Source: Vicugna pacos (Eukaryota; Chordata; Mammalia; Artiodactyla; Camelidae). Taken from it: a DNA stretch of 64,000 nt. The stretch spans positions 52,922,501 to 52,986,500 of the forward strand of contig NC_132996.1 of assembly GCF_048564905.1 (NCBI RefSeq), written 5' to 3'. A program made the position numbers and the translations under genes. Shown one piece after another: positions 23,569-36,699 of this stretch. The notes below the pieces were generated by a model. It saw nothing but the letters and a program-made list of their open reading frames with translations, was not told where the DNA came from and made no database searches. The first letter of the stretch is position 1; the number at the start of each line of letters is the position of its first letter.

Positions 23569-24329
23569 CCTTATTTCCACAGCAAGCCTTTCCCAGTGCA
23601 TCAGCTCCTGCTGAGCTGTATCGGCACCTGGGAGCATGAAAAACCATCAAACCGTCTCCTCGTCATCACCCTCTTCAATTGCCAGGCAGCCCCACTCACA
23701 TTTTCTCTGTATCTCTTCTCTTCTGACACTTTCCCAGTCCTAACCTCCAGGTCTTCCGCACCGTAGCCCCATCCTCAGCCTCCACGGTGTTTCCTGAAGC
23801 CGCCCCCTCCATCCCACTGCCCCCGCCACCTCCCGTCTCAGTGTGATGGAGCCGGTTTCTTTGGGAGCTTTACCCTCGGCCAGGGATCTCCAACCTGCTG
23901 GGCTGGCCCTTCCCACTTCATGGTCCCATCTCTAAAACTGCAATGCAGGAGAGAGTTTTCACTTTTCAAGTTGGGGTGATTTAAAATCTATTCTGTTTTG
24001 AGGATTTGAGGGGACAACCGGCTGGGCCGAGCACAGCCCCCTGCGAAGTCTTGTCTCTGCTCCCTGGCAGCCCCTCAACGCAGGAGGATGAGAGCTTCCA
24101 GTTCTTTGCCATGAGAAACTAAATTCCTTTGGAGTCTGCTGGCTTTCTGGAAAACCTTGGTGACTTCCTGGCCATTTTCAGCACCAAGGACTCTTGTCAT
24201 GCTGGGGTTTTGAACCGATTCTTCATCTTGGTGCTAAATGTGTGTCTAGTTCCACAATAACGCTCCCTTTCTTCTACTGTTTTGGACTTTTCCGTATTCA
24301 GACCCCCTTTCCTTTCTAGCCTATTAACA

Positions 24330-24480
24330 AGGGACTGTAAGATGGGCTTGGAGCCAGAAAGCTTGTGTTCCAGTCCCAGGGTTTTGCCACTTGCCAGCTG
24401 TGTTTTCCTGGGCAAGTTACTTACGCTCTCGGGTTCTTACTTTCCACGTCGTGGAAGGGGATGATGAGGGTGCCTCTCTT
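24330..24480 (+). repeat. MIR-type SINE fossil
   Basis: Contains 'acttgccagctgtgttttcc', 'tgggcaagttacttacgctc' and a degenerate 'gggttctta' tail, in MIR order. Confidence 0.6.
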
Positions 24481-24842
24481 CTGGGGTTTTGGGAGGCCTC
24501 TGTGCTCTGAAACTTGTAAAGTGCTTACATAACGTGCTGTGTGAAAGGTGTGGAGGAGTCACTGGGATGGTGAGGTTGGGATGGTCAGACCTCAACCCAG
24601 GACTGGGGTGGGGACAGTCCCACTGGCCTTGCGTCGGAGAGGCCATGGTGTTCTCCACACACGGTTCTGATCACTGCTGCTCCCGACAGGTTCCTGGGGC
24701 TTCAGGCCTGGGTTTCCTTGGTTCCGGCCACGAGGGTGCAGCCCTCCATGTCACTGACTTGAATGTAGCAGGAGGGCAGTCAGGATCGGCTGGCCATGAT
24801 GACTTGGACCGACCTTTGTCTCTCTTGATTGTTTATTTCCAG

Positions 24843-24969
24843 AGCGTTCACGAGCCCACAGGCCCAAGTGAAGGTTATCTGCAGCTGGAGGAGCTGGTGA
24901 AGCGGGTGGTTTCTCCTTTCCTGGGCGTCAGTGAGGACCGCGGTGTCTCAGGCCCCACGTACACACTGG
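24843..24969 (+). CDS. PRR5L: PRR5L coding exon (about residues 196-238)
   Basis: This 127-bp exon has the acceptor 'tatttccag' and the donor GTAAGG at 24970. It encodes SVHEPTGPSEGYLQLEELVK, then RVVSPFLGVSEDRGVSGPTY and TL plus one base. It ends in phase 1, and the split alanine codon is completed by the next exon. Human PRR5L has the same sequence with conservative changes. This is the end of the HbrB-like region, passing into the less ordered C-terminal part. The donor at 24970 is canonical and no alternative frame fits the joins. Confidence 0.95.
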
Positions 24970-26499
24970 GTAAGGGCATGGCTCACCAGGAGCCTTGGTG
25001 ATAATGGTACCAGCCATGTTTTACTGGGTCCCGATGACGTGCCTTTGTTTTCCACGTGGGTCGTGCACACCTCTGCCTGTTCATGGTTCACGTCTCCCGC
25101 TGGCCTGTGTCGTGGTAACCTCCCCGCTTGGCAATTCCTCCCCAGGGACCGATACCTATGTACCTCTGTGGTGGTGCTTGTCTAATCCGCATCTTTGATC
25201 AGCGGCTTTGATCTTTTCCTGTGCCTGTGATGTGAGTTTTCCTGTTTCTGATACCAGAAACTGTGCCTTCCTGCACCCCACCCCCCATCCCCATGAGTGG
25301 AAAAACCACGTGTGATGAATTTCCCTATGACAGCAGCTCGAAATGTGAAGCCAGCTCATTGTTTGCGTGGCTGGAGACTGAGCTGCCGGTCCCCGCTCGG
25401 CTTCTGTCGGTACTGCCAGGGCCTTCACACCAAGGACAGGGGCTCTCGGATTGGGGGACAAATCCAACTGGGGCCTTTTGCAGTGGCTGTAGTGCTCGCA
25501 TTCAGGCTCCGTACTGGTCACCTTGGAGGATCTGGAGATGAACTGGATGTGTTCCTTTTCTCAGTGAGACCACGGTCTAGATGGGGAAACAGCTATACAA
25601 TATCATAAAAGATGTCCCTCAGTTACCCTGTGAAATGTCAGCCCCACAAATGCAGGAAGTTTCTCTTTGTTGTTCTGTCTCCAGCAGCCGGAATCATGCC
25701 TGGTATACAGTGGGCGCTCAAAAAATACTTGTGAGACAGATGGGTGATGTCTGCACCTGAGGCCAGGGTGACCAGCACCCACAGAGAAAGGGATTCAGTG
25801 AATTTGTGTCCCTTTCCCCCCTTTCTTGCATGAATGAAGACGTGTCTGAGCTTCAAAGGAAAGGGGAGAGGAGCAGACTCCAGTGAGGTGCCCGCCCCTC
25901 CCTGGGCCTCACTGCTGCAGAAACAGGCAGGGCCGGCCGCAGTTTTCAGGGCTCCTTCGCGTTTCTCTGGAGACACCAGCTTAACCACAGCCGCCACACA
26001 GATCAGAGGGTGCTGGCCCCAGCCCGCTGCCTGCCAGGTCCTCCACCCTCTCTCCATCCCTCCCTCCCCGCGGGAGCTGGCACAAGGCGGCGTAGCTATG
26101 ACAGCTGAAGGAAAACAGTCCCCTGCCCTCCCCGACCATGAGCTGGGTGCCACCTTCCTGCTTCAGCTGGGCTGACTGGCCCTCGAGTTTGGGGCAGGGG
26201 GATCCAGGCAGATGTCTGGACGCTAGCAGGTTAGCCAGGCCTTGGCAGGGACGCCACCATCCGCTGGGCCTGGAGCTGGGAACGAGAGTGGATTCTCAAG
26301 TTTGTTCAGTGAGGACTCACTCTAAGAGGGGCTACCTTCAACTTTTTAGCTATAGTAAGACTGATACATACTTTCATCAAATTATATAGCAAATGCCTGA
26401 GGTTTTATTCCTGTACTAAGACAATCCTTATCTCGGGCGTTGTCACAGTAGGGGCAGAGAGCAGAGGAAATGACCCTCTTCTGATTTTTTAAAAAGTTA

Positions 26500-26960
26500 C
26501 ATAATTATTTCAGCAAATGAGTACTGAGACCCTGTCCCAGGCACCTTGTGAGGTGCTGCAGGTACATCAGAGATAAAACCGACCCATTCCTGCCCCCTGG
26601 CACGCATGGTCCAGTGAGGCCGTCACAAACGATAGACAATGACTCATCAGTTTACAAGTGCTCTGAGCGGGGAAGTACAGGGCCCATGGCAGGGGGACTG
26701 CATCTGGACTGGGAAATCAGGGAAGACTCCCTGGAGAAAGTGACATCTGTAATGGGACCTGGAGGATGAATACAAGTTAGCTGAGTAAATGGGGAGGGAA
26801 GACTGTCCCAGGCAAAGGGAAGGATCTTTGGGAAGGACTTTTGAGGTGGAGGGGCAGGAAGCAGGAGGGTGTAACGTTTGAGGAACTGAGGGAGCTGTAG
26901 AGTTGCAGAGTGGCTGACGGCAGTGGAAGCCACTAGATACGGACCCTGTCCTGGGCACTG
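26500..26960 (+). repeat. L2 LINE 3' fragment
   Basis: Contains 'tttcagcaaatgagtactga', 'ccagtgaggccgtcacaaac', 'gtttacaagtgctctgagcg' and 'gactccctggagaaagtgac', landmarks of L2 in order. Diverged. Confidence 0.65.
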
Positions 26961-29900
26961 TGCAGGGTGGGCCGGGTGCCATGTTCCCACTCACAGGTGA
27001 GGCAGATGACGGTCGAGGCCGCTTGGCTATGGGAGCCAGGCCTTAAAGCCCCGAGTTGTTCGCACTTTACCGGCTGTCCCACACTCCTCCCCCTCCCCCA
27101 CCTGCCCCTGTCAACTCCTAGGCGGTGACTGTGATTTTGCTGAGGACAGCAGAGGGACTGGTCCTTCTCTCTCGCACCTTAACCCCCAAGAGGTGTCCAA
27201 GGCCAACTTGTCATCCCAAGCCTCTGGACGCCGAAAAGCTAAAGTGGCCACAATAGTGCCTTCCTTCTTGAGGGCACCCCTTTCCAGATAAAGGGAGGAC
27301 TTTATGGGCCTCAGTCTCCCTCAACCCCGCCAAGTCAAATGGAGGCAGTAACATTTCTCCTGCCTGTGGGAGAGGAGCTCTGTGCCAACCAGATCATGTC
27401 AAGACTGAGGAGACACAATGGACGTGAGAAACCCCTGGACCCATGGGAGGGCTTTGCCACGGCCCCTCCGGGCCTGACTTGGGTGGAGGGGTCCAGAGAA
27501 GCTGGGACCATCACTCAAAAGCCACCACTTGTGAAGTGCCCATCACCTTCTGGGCTCCGAGCAAGCACTTGGCCTGACTCCTGGGGTGGTGGTGGGGGGC
27601 TGTGCTGTTGTGACCTCAGACACAAGGTTGTTAAGAACTGTCCCTGGTGTCACATGGGGTAGGGGACCAGAGCCAGAGAGGTGGTTTACCAGGGGCTCCT
27701 CACTGACTCACGTGCCCAAGCATGTCAGTCCCAGGACTCAGGGGGCAGGCCCTCTTCCTGCCGGCCAGGCCCACGGGTCTGAGGAGTTAGGCCTCACCCC
27801 ATGGGTGTGCAAGGCTTGCTTCAGAGAGAAAAGATGATTTCAAGTCCATGATGGAGTGTGTACGCGTGTGTGTGTGCATGTGGGTGCATACATGTGTGTC
27901 CTCCCCTCCAAAGCTGTCACTTTTCTAGGGCAGAGGGAGTGTGGGAGTGAGGAGGAGGATAATGAAATCTTAAAAAACAAACAAAAGGCCGATTTGTCAG
28001 AGGCCAGACCACGCTCCACCTTTCTAGTTTCCCAGGTTTCCAGCTGCCGCCTTGGCTCGGGTAGCGCTGGGTTTCTCCCCTACAGAAGCCCTGGCCTCCC
28101 ACACATCTCTCTCCATTGTGCCTCTAGGGGGAGGAACCTTTCCCCCAAGATACAGTAACTTCTCTTCCTCATGGCTTTTGGGTGCGGGGCCTGGAGAGGG
28201 ATGCCCACCGTGGACGTGGGGTGCAGGGGTCACAATGCCCGCTTTAGGGGATCACTCTACCAGCAAGCCTGGGAGATCAAAGGCCTGGGAACTGAGTCCC
28301 CACAAAGGCTTGCCTCCCCCAGGCTTTGCTTCTCTCTGGGGGCTTGAAAGGAGCTGCCAGGCCTGCTCCGGAGCGGAGCCAGGGATGAATGCCGGGGCTC
28401 TGCAGGGCGCCTGGGGAGTGAGGGAGGGAGAAATAAGGCTCCCCTCACCCCACCCCATGTGACGGGCAGGGGGAGGCCGGGAGGTATGTGCAGGAGGTAG
28501 CCAGGCCCAGCCCCTCTCCCTGCTCAAAGGGCACCCTTGCGATGGGCATCCACAACTTAATCAGTCCCTTAATGGAGATTTCCTTCTCAGAGTGGCGGGG
28601 CCTCACGTTCCCTGATGCAAATTTTCAAAACAGAAGAAGAAAAGAGAGCAGGCAGCAAGGGTGTGGGAGCAGACTGTCAGCTCTAGGCCTCATACTCAGT
28701 TTTAAGGCCTCCCGAGGGCCCCCAAGGGGCTGACCTCACTGGGGATGCAGCCAGCGTACTTGTCTGGGGGTTGGCTCTGGCATCTAATGGGAGCTTCGCG
28801 AGGGAACACTGTCTGCCTGGGGGACTCTCGCAGTCCAGCGGCCCCTGTGGTCCTGGCTGTGCCCGCACCCAGTCTTGGGAGCCAAAACGTTCTGCCCAGA
28901 AAGCAGAAGGGAGAGTGGGAGGCCTCTCCCAGTCATCGGCAGCCCTAAAGAGAGAGGCAGAGGCAGCCAGGCGGGCCCTGGAAACCGCAAGCGCTGGGCT
29001 TCAGCTGTGTGCCCTGGAGTAAGTTACTGAACGTCTCTGAGCCACAGAAGGCTGAGCACAGAGGAGGAAGAAGCTGCCCTGTTTCAGGGCAGGGCCCAGG
29101 CAGAGCTGCCACCCGCTATTTTCTGGGCCCCTGGCATCACTCCGGAGGAGGAGCTGTTCGTGCCTCCCCTTCCCTTCTTTCTCCGGACCCCCCAGCCACG
29201 TCCTGGCCCTTGCCCTGCGGTGTGGTCGCAGCCTGATTGTCTGTTGGTCTCCCCCTTGCACGTGGCCCGCGTTGCATCCCAGGCCCAGCACAGCCCTCTT
29301 CTCCAAGGGAGGGAGTGAGCGCACTGTCAGTGGGGGGCTCAGTCTGTCAGTCCCTCCCAAAGGGGCAGGCCCACCTGGAGCGCCCCCTCTCCGCGACTCC
29401 TCCTCCTCTGAATCCCCAGAGCGCTGTCTCTGCAGCCCTGACATTCGCCACGTTGAGCTCGTTTTAACAACGATTTGTGGTCGGGCCTCCCAGTGGTCAG
29501 GGGCTCTGCTGTCAGTCCGGGGCTTGAATCCCCCTTTTCAGCACTAACTGTGATGGTAGAATGATTTAGCATCTCAATTTCAGGTTCCTTTTCTGCAAAA
29601 TGATCAGGAGGAGATCGTGTCAGTGAAGCAACCCATTTTTCACACACCTCTCCCGCCTTTGGGCAGGTCCCACGTCAGATTTGTGTTTCTCTTGCTCTCA
29701 GCAGCGAGCACAGCATCTTGCACAAAGCTCAAGGTGTATTTGTTGAAAGAAGGGGCAGCTGTCATGGGGACCCCCTCCTCCAGGCTGGCCGCCCTCACTC
29801 GGGCTCCAGTTCTCATCAGCAGCCCAATTGGCCTCTCATGTCAGTTGGCTGCTTGTTGAGCCTCCAGGGACTTAGGGCTGCTGGACTAACGGTGTGAGAG

Positions 29901-30914
29901 AGATGGACCGTCCAGGCACCCAGCTGAGACACCTTGCTCGCTCCTTCTACCGGGCTGGGAACTACGGAAATCATCAAACGAATTCTCCTTTTCTCCAGAG
30001 ATGCTGTGTGTGTGTCCACCATGCACGTCTATCCCCCAGGCCCTCGCCTTCCTCCACGTCCTGGACGCAGCCTTTGTTCTAGTTCTTTCCTCTTCCTGGA
30101 TCTGCACGTAGTGAATGCTCACCAAACAGTCTGGCCCAGTCTCCTGCCAGGCTGGCTGTCGGGTTCAGGCCACAACCTGGGTTTTGCAGCTGCCCACCTA
30201 GAGTGCTGGCTTTTAACAACAGCGGGAGAGAAATGAATTGTCTTCAAGGGCATCTTTTTAAAGGATGGTTCTTTAATGGGGTCTGTGCTGCTTTGAACTC
30301 TTCCGCTGCTTCTGCTTTCTGTGATCATAAAAGTAATACATGGTTATTGTAAAAATGTGGGAACATTATAGAAACGCGTGGCTTGGAGCATCCAGGTACC
30401 CATGCTTTAGAGAGGACTTCTGCCAATGCCTGGCATAGATCCTTCTGTCTTGGTGGCTCCCTGGCGTTTTGTCCCCTGTTCTTCCCCAAAGAGAGGGGCT
30501 GATGACCCAGCGCCTTGTCTGGCACCTGCTGGAGGCTGCGTGTGCTATTCCCTGATGTCAGAGAGTGGGCTGGCTCAGGGGCACGTCCTCGAAGGGCCGC
30601 AGCGGCGCCCTGAGACTCAGTAGCAGGTAGCGGTGAAGGTCTGGGCGTTGTCATTTAGATTCTCAGAGGACGGGGCCAAGCCTCAGTCTTCTTCACCTGA
30701 ACAATGGGGAGAATGAGAGCCGTCCTAGTGTTTCAGAGGGAGGTTGGGACTCAACAGTGAGACAGTGGATGGGAACACGCTCAGTAAACTCTAAATTCTA
30801 TGTATTATTATTTGATTTTGAGAAATAATTGCTGTCACCTTCAAACAGTTCCCTTGGGGCTGCAAGCCAGTAGTCTTGGTGACTTAGTCCTAAGGGTTAA
30901 GATTTCATTCTCTT

Positions 30915-31018
30915 GTCATTGTACATACATATATACACACACATGTATAGACACACATGGACACGTATGCACATATACACACATATGCTTGTACATACGT
31001 GCATATATGGACATGTAA
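30915..31018. repeat. Degenerate CA/TA-rich alternating tract
   Basis: About 100 bp of imperfect ATAC/ACAC/ATGT units with alternating purine-pyrimidine character. A decayed microsatellite with no gene evidence. Confidence 0.8.
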
Positions 31019-31814
31019 ACTGCCCAGTGATGGGGACAGCTGGACAGACACAGCACTCTCAATGCGATGCCCATCTAGGAGCACGAACTCTGGGAGCCAC
31101 GACTGCTTGTATCAGGGCCTCCAGATCCAGGGGAAGAGGCGACAGTGAACCAGAGCAGCACAGGCCGTGTCCCCAAGGCCAGTCTGTGAGCCGCGAGCGC
31201 TGTCTTCCTGCCCTTCGGAGACTGGGTCTTCCCCCATGATCCTGTCTGAGTGTGGAGGGCACCCACGCAGTCAGGCCCTCTCCACTTCTCCCCGCAGCAT
31301 GCCCTGCTGAGAGAGGGATGCGTTAGGCGGTCTTCGGGGTCTCAGGGATGGGGGAGCTGTGGAAGGCAGTGACAGGCACAGTGGGGCGGGCAACTGGAAG
31401 GCCAAGAGACCTGTGCACTGGCAGGAGGAGGGTGGCTGAAAAGGAGAAGGGGCTTTGACAGGAACGCACCGCCCTCCCCTCCTCTGCCCTGCCGAGGTCT
31501 TTAATCTAGTTCGTGATGCAGACGCCTGAGCAGGAGGAGAGGCCGATACCTGAGTGGAGGCTTCCTGGGGACCGAGGGAGGCAGGCTTGCCCTGGTCCCT
31601 GCCCCAGCCACACTGTAGACTTCTGGACCGGCATGGTCCCTGTGAAGCCGGGAGGGAGGAGGGCCTCGGAGCGGGGGTGTCGCTGGTACACACGCCTCCT
31701 CCTCTGGCTCTTCTCCCTGGCCTTCAGTTCCTTGAGCGTTCCTGTTCTTCTCCCTCCTTTCCGGCCCATCCTACGGTTGCCTCCCTTGGGATGCGGTGGG
31801 GCCCGTGAGAAAGG

Positions 31815-32040
31815 TGCTTGACTTCTAGAGGCCGACACCTGTATTCTAGTCCCAGCTTGGCCGCCTCTGTGACATCAGGCGGGTTATTTAGCCTCTCAGT
31901 GCTTTAGCTTCCCCATCTGTGAAGTGGCAGTGACGGTCACGGTCCTACCCCGCTGGGTTGAGAGGATGTTGTTAGTTCAGTTATGCGAGACGCTCAGAGT
32001 AGCTGCTGAAGCTCTTCAATGCATGTGTGCTGGCTCTTAG
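31815..32040 (+). repeat. MIR-type SINE fossil
   Basis: The string includes 'tctagtcccagcttggccgc', 'gcctctcagtgctttagctt' and 'ccccatctgtgaagtggcag', a good MIR match in order. Confidence 0.8.
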
Positions 32041-33368
32041 TTTATTGTCATTCTGTGACCCTTCTTGTTAGACTGCCCCCTGCCACCCCACACACAGGTG
32101 CACAAGACAGTGACTTGGTCCTGAGCCCCTCTTCATTTTCACAGAGGTCATGTTCACTCAGAGGGCCCCAGCCACTACCAAGGTCCAGGTGACTCCACAG
32201 TCTTCATATCCCAAAAGTTTTTTTTCTCATTATGAAAGATGCGTGCACGTGTAATGAAATTGGGGGAAAATATATATGGATAAAAAAGAAACTTTAAAAA
32301 TCGCTAGTCATCCTTCTACTATTATCAATATTTTGATGTCTAGATCTCTTGGTTTTTATACATGTGTGGATGTATGTGGTGTAACCCCAGTTTTGTAGAA
32401 AAAAGGAGAAAATTGCATATAATGATACTGTTTGTATTCTGCTGTCGTCACCAAATATTGTGCTGTGAACATTTCCTTACGCCCCCTCAGTATTCTTTGA
32501 AAATACACAAATTTCTATCTTTAGCCATGTGTCTTTCCCCAACTTCAAAACCGCATGTCCATCTGTGGAGGGGTGCCTCTCAGGCTGCATGTGGCCCGAG
32601 GCGAGCTGCTGCTTCTGCCCCCCAGCCGCAGCCCCTCCCTCAGTCTCCCTCTACCTCCTCATCTTGACCCCTCCCTGCCCCGCCCCCTCCCTGGAAGCCT
32701 TACTTGCTGGCCCCTGTGGTGTCAGGCTGGTGTCTCCAGCCCACCCTCTTCCTCACCTTTGCCTCGTCACCACCACAGCTCTAGTTCCTGCCCTGCTCAC
32801 CTCGGCTCTGATGTTGGTGCTGATTTTTTCCACATGTAACCCATACTTACTTCAGAAAATCATGCATGAGCCTTCTCCCTGGCTCTCCCCACTCTGGCCC
32901 CTCAGGCTCCAACCCTGCCCGCTCCTGCCAGGTGACTCTTCCTGAAGCACAGCCCCCGCCTTGCCCTTCGATCTGCAGAGCTACCTGCCCCCACTGCCCC
33001 AAGTCTTGTCTGAGGGGTCGCAGATGGTCCCACCTGGCTTTCCAGAGCCCTCCCATGACGTGGCTCATCCTGCCTGCCTGGGCACATTCTGCACCATTGC
33101 ACGTCCTCAGTGCTCCAGCCGGGCTGTGGCGGTCTCTGCCGGTCTCTGCATCTTGCTCGGGCTGCTCTCGTTGCTCTGAACACTGTCACCCCCGCTCAGT
33201 GACATTGCGGCAGTGCACATACGCATCGCCAGGTTCTTCTCTTGCATTTCAGGGCTGCCACTAAAGCTGCCCCCGAAGGGGGAGCCACCACTTCCCAAAC
33301 TGATTCTGAGTTCTGGGCCCTCACCCTCCCCTCCCCAGTTACAGCCGTCGCTGGTCTTTCTCTTGCAG

Positions 33369-33763
33369 CCAGGCGCCACTCCAGGGTCCGGCCCAAGGTC
33401 ACTCTCCTGAACTACGCCTCCCCAGTGACCACCATCAGCCGGCCTCTGAACGAGATGGCCCTGACCCCTCTGACGGAGCAAGAGGGGGAGGCCTACCTGG
33501 AGAAGTGTGGCAGTGTCCGGCGACACACGGTGGCCAACGCCCACTCCGACATCCAGCTGCTGGCCATGGCCACCATGATGCACTCAGGCTTAGGAGAGGA
33601 GCCTGGCGGCGAGGACAAGGGCCTACGCCTGCCGCCCAGCTTCCCGCCGCCCCACCGGCAGTGCTCCAGCGAGCCCAACATCACCGACAGCCCAGAGGGG
33701 CCGGAGGAGGTGGCAGCGGGCAGCCAGGAGGACTCGGAGCTGAACTGTGCTTCCCTCAGCTGA
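33369..33763 (+). CDS. PRR5L: PRR5L last coding exon, C-terminal part
   Basis: The acceptor is 'tttctcttgcag' and the first two bases complete alanine. The 395-bp coding part encodes TLARRHSRVRPKVTLLNYAS and onward, with the segments LTPLTEQEGEAYLEKCGSV, RRHTVANAHSDIQLLAMATM and PPSFPPPHRQCSSEPNIT, and ends ELNCASLS before a TGA at 33761-33763. This is the variable, basic-to-acidic tail of PRR5L, rich in Ser/Pro/Glu and probably disordered. The sum of the exons in the window plus the missing 98 residues equals the human length of 368, so there is no indel overall. The extension upstream of 33369 in the same frame is intron. Confidence 0.95.
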
Positions 33764-34613
33764 GCGCCCGCCTCCGGGTCTTTTGGCTTCGGCCTAGCGA
33801 CCAGGATGAGGGCGGCTCCGTCCCGAGGATCACCATGGGGGCTCTCCCTTTGGGGAATGCTGCCTTATGCCTTTTCGGGTACAGGCCTGGTCTTAGTGCC
33901 CTATGGGAAATCCCCGTCATAAACCCCAACCCTTTGCGGCCACACTGACCCGACTGCCTAATGTTCACCTTCTGACTTTCAGTCTTGCCCGCCGGACTCC
34001 ACTCAGCTCCTCCTCTCTGGGCTTTTCCCCTCAGATACTGGACTATCTGATGCTCCCAACCACCTGCCCCAGGGCCCCTGGTGTTACTGTAGCAGGAGGT
34101 CATCCAAGCCACACGCAAAGCCAGCAGGGCTGTGTTGGCAGATGGAGTTCCCCTCTAGGTTCTGGTGATACAGAAACTGATGGGTGAAAGGAGGCGGGCG
34201 GGAGGTGCCCTCCTCCCTCGTCTTGTGTGGTGTGAAAGTAGCTGCAGCCCCTCCCAAGCCTGACTCTGGGGACGCATCCTTCGCTTTTAGAATTACCAGG
34301 AGAGAGTCCCCCCACTGGCGGGTGTGGATGCACCCTCACCTTTAGCCAGACCCTACATGCTGCCTTTGGCCCTGGGCCCAGGAGGGCCACACGGCGGAGG
34401 AACCCCATCTTTGACGAAGTCTCAGCGTCCCCCTCTCAGCCCCCCTCCACAGCTCGAGGAGCTAACCTCCCCGGTGGAGTAGCTGGTGCCTTCCTCCCTC
34501 TCTCATTTCAGAGATGGACCGTTTTCCTGTTGTGGGGGTGGGGCCAGCTGATACCCACCAACTAGTCTGTGCCTGGATTTGACTTGAATTTTTTAAATGT
34601 GCATCGTTTCAAA

Positions 34614-34619
34614 AATAAA
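34614..34619 (+). terminator. PRR5L: Proximal poly(A) signal of PRR5L
   Basis: AATAAA in 'aaaaataaattgcttgcaaa', 850 bases after the stop codon. Cleavage would be expected around 34635. Confidence 0.7.
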
Positions 34620-36044
34620 TTGCTTGCAAATATTTACACAGAGGCTCTTGCACCGCTCATTTCCCCTGGGGTGTGTTTCAAGCTGAAAAATCAGCAGCCC
34701 CCCCACAGGCAGGGAGACTGGCAGTGGTAGGCGGGGAGGAGAGGCTGCAGAGCTCCAGGATGGCTGTGTTGGTGAGTGTCGCGGGTTATAGGAAAAGCTG
34801 CACTGTGGTAGGGAGAATCAGCTTGCCTCGTGAGCAGAGAGTTCCAGCAAGAGGGATGGCTCAGTGTTTCACAGTTGGTGGGGGGGAACTGTGGTGACGT
34901 GGGCAGGACCTTCTGAAGAGATGTTCATTCCCTGTGGTTAAAGAAGTGCCCAGAGTGCCTGGAATTTCTAACCTGTGGGGTCTCAGGCTGCACTTGGGGG
35001 CAGCAGGCTTTGGCACTACGCTGTATAGATTCTCAGCACTGCTCCCTCCACTCAAGCCTGGGGTTTTTCTCTCCTTTGACCCCCGGTTCTTTTTATATTT
35101 GTCTGTTGGCCCCACGGATAACAGCTCTAGAAAAAAGAGTAGGCCCCTGGACCCTTCTGGCACCTTCTAGGTTTCCTGTTAGTCTTTGGAAACTTTATTT
35201 AAGCTCATCTAAATCTTGACGGCATCTCCCTTCTGGGTGAAGATTTGAAATATGACTGGAGTCGTGTTTCTGATGGCTTGTAATTTAGAAATTTTGTTTT
35301 AAAAGTTGTTTCATTTTCATCCTTCTAAGAGAGTGATGGAAGAGAAATGTCCAAAGGAGATCTTCCTAGAGTCTCAGACAAAAAATAATCTCTATTGTAT
35401 GTGTTGGATAAAATCCACAAACTCACTAACATGCATTAGCAAATGGAATATCAGGAGGTAACAACATGATGATTTATTTAACTGATGGCTTCTGTCCTCA
35501 CTAGTCCACTTAGCACTTGGGACTAGTATTTATTGATCCAGGCAAGGTAATTAATCATGCTTGGGTTTCCTTTTTTAGTTTACAACATTAATGACATATA
35601 TGTTTTTAAATGCTTTTTCCATATACTAAATGCCCCTGATGAGGACAGCAGGCATCATCAGTTAAATATGTAAGCTGTTAGGTTGAGAAGGGGAGTGTCA
35701 GTACAGGCCCTGTGTACTTAATTGCCAATGACTGTTAGCCAGGTTACAACTTTACCTTTGATGCACACGCCTGATATTTGTATAGTAAATATTTAACACT
35801 GTACATTTAAGGACTGTGTTGATGTTTAAGAGCATTCTAGCCATCAGCGCTATTCCAAGAGCGACCGCCATGGTGTTTTTAAACACTCTTTCTCCTCTTC
35901 GTGAGATGAAGATTCATTTTTGTTATTTAAGCTAGGATCTTCCTGTGGCTGAGGTTTAATGACAGGAAACGATCATGGCTCTTAAACTCCGAGTGAGCTC
36001 ACAAACCAGAAACTTCTCATGCTGCCGGTTTCCAAGACGGAGTC

Positions 36045-36050
36045 AATAAA
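36045..36050 (+). terminator. PRR5L: Candidate distal poly(A) signal of PRR5L
   Basis: AATAAA in 'gtcaataaacatcattttg', followed by a T/GT-rich element. Plausible as the end of a longer 3' UTR. Confidence 0.5.
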
Positions 36051-36699
36051 CATCATTTTGTACGTGTTACCCTGTTCCCAGGCTGTGTGTCTTGACTGAA
36101 TTTGCAAGTGCAGCAGGTCCAATAGATCTTTCAAGCATCCTGTGTGAGGAGCCTGCCTTCCCTGCCTCCACGTCCCATTTCCTTTTGCCCCCACCCCAGG
36201 GTTAGGCAGCAGCCTGACCTCAGGCAGTCTGCCCTGGGTTTTGCTTGCCATCCTTGTCTGGATTGGCACGTCATTTCCTGGAGAAACAGCCTGTCTGTGG
36301 AGCTTGGAATATACCGAAGTCTAAGAAGGCAAGGGTTCTTCTGAAGCCAGCTCGGTCTCTTTTCCGGACTGTTTGCCCTGGAGGGAACACTTACCGTATA
36401 TACTCGTGGACTGTCTCCTCATATACTCCCCGTTGGTTCTGTTTGGCAGAGGCAATCTATAATATTTTACTCTCTGCGTATATTCTCCTGGGGGGGCTGG
36501 GGCAGTGTTAGCCTGAGGCCTCTGAGGGCTGCGTGAGAGCCTTCGAAGAGGTGTGAGCTGAACTGATTGAGAGTTCTGGAGGAGGTAAAGGAGAGTGTTC
36601 ATATTTTTTGTTGAGCCTGCAGAGGCTGTAAGTATGACCTATGAACAGAAGCGTTCTGCCTCGGTAGTTTCACATCATCGGTGCCCCCACCTGTATTCA

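Larger units (their letters stand above)
20104..24842 (+). other. PRR5L: PRR5L intron
   Basis: Runs from GTGAGG at 20104 to 'tatttccag' at 24842. It contains one camelid SINE and two short antisense L1 copies with target-site duplications, plus MIR copies. No extra exon was recognised. Confidence 0.85.
24970..33368 (+). other. PRR5L: PRR5L last intron
   Basis: GT at 24970-24971, and the acceptor AG at 33367-33368 in 'tttctcttgcag'. It is GC-rich and holds L2, MIR and CA/TA-rich sequence. Many short open frames occur on both strands because stop codons are rare in this GC-rich stretch, but none resembles a known protein or has paired splice sites. Confidence 0.85.
33764..36075 (+). other. PRR5L: PRR5L 3' UTR (long form inferred)
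   Basis: After the TGA the sequence has no repeats of known families. A proximal poly(A) signal lies at 34614 and a second AATAAA at 36045-36050, followed by a GT-rich run ('ttttgtacgtgttaccctg'). The AT-rich, repeat-poor stretch between 35160 and 36045 looks like UTR. The long form is inferred from these signals only. Confidence 0.55.

Noticed and set aside
25638-26153. 171-codon open frame on the minus strand in the last PRR5L intron
   Set aside because: No domain or homology was seen; it starts in a MIR-like tail and runs through GC-rich intron.
28125-28140. CTCF-like string 'cctctagggggaggaacc'
   Set aside because: It misses two or more key positions of the core, so it was not called.
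33107-33583. 158-codon open frame on the minus strand overlapping the last PRR5L exon
   Set aside because: It is a frame shadow of the PRR5L exon and its flank.
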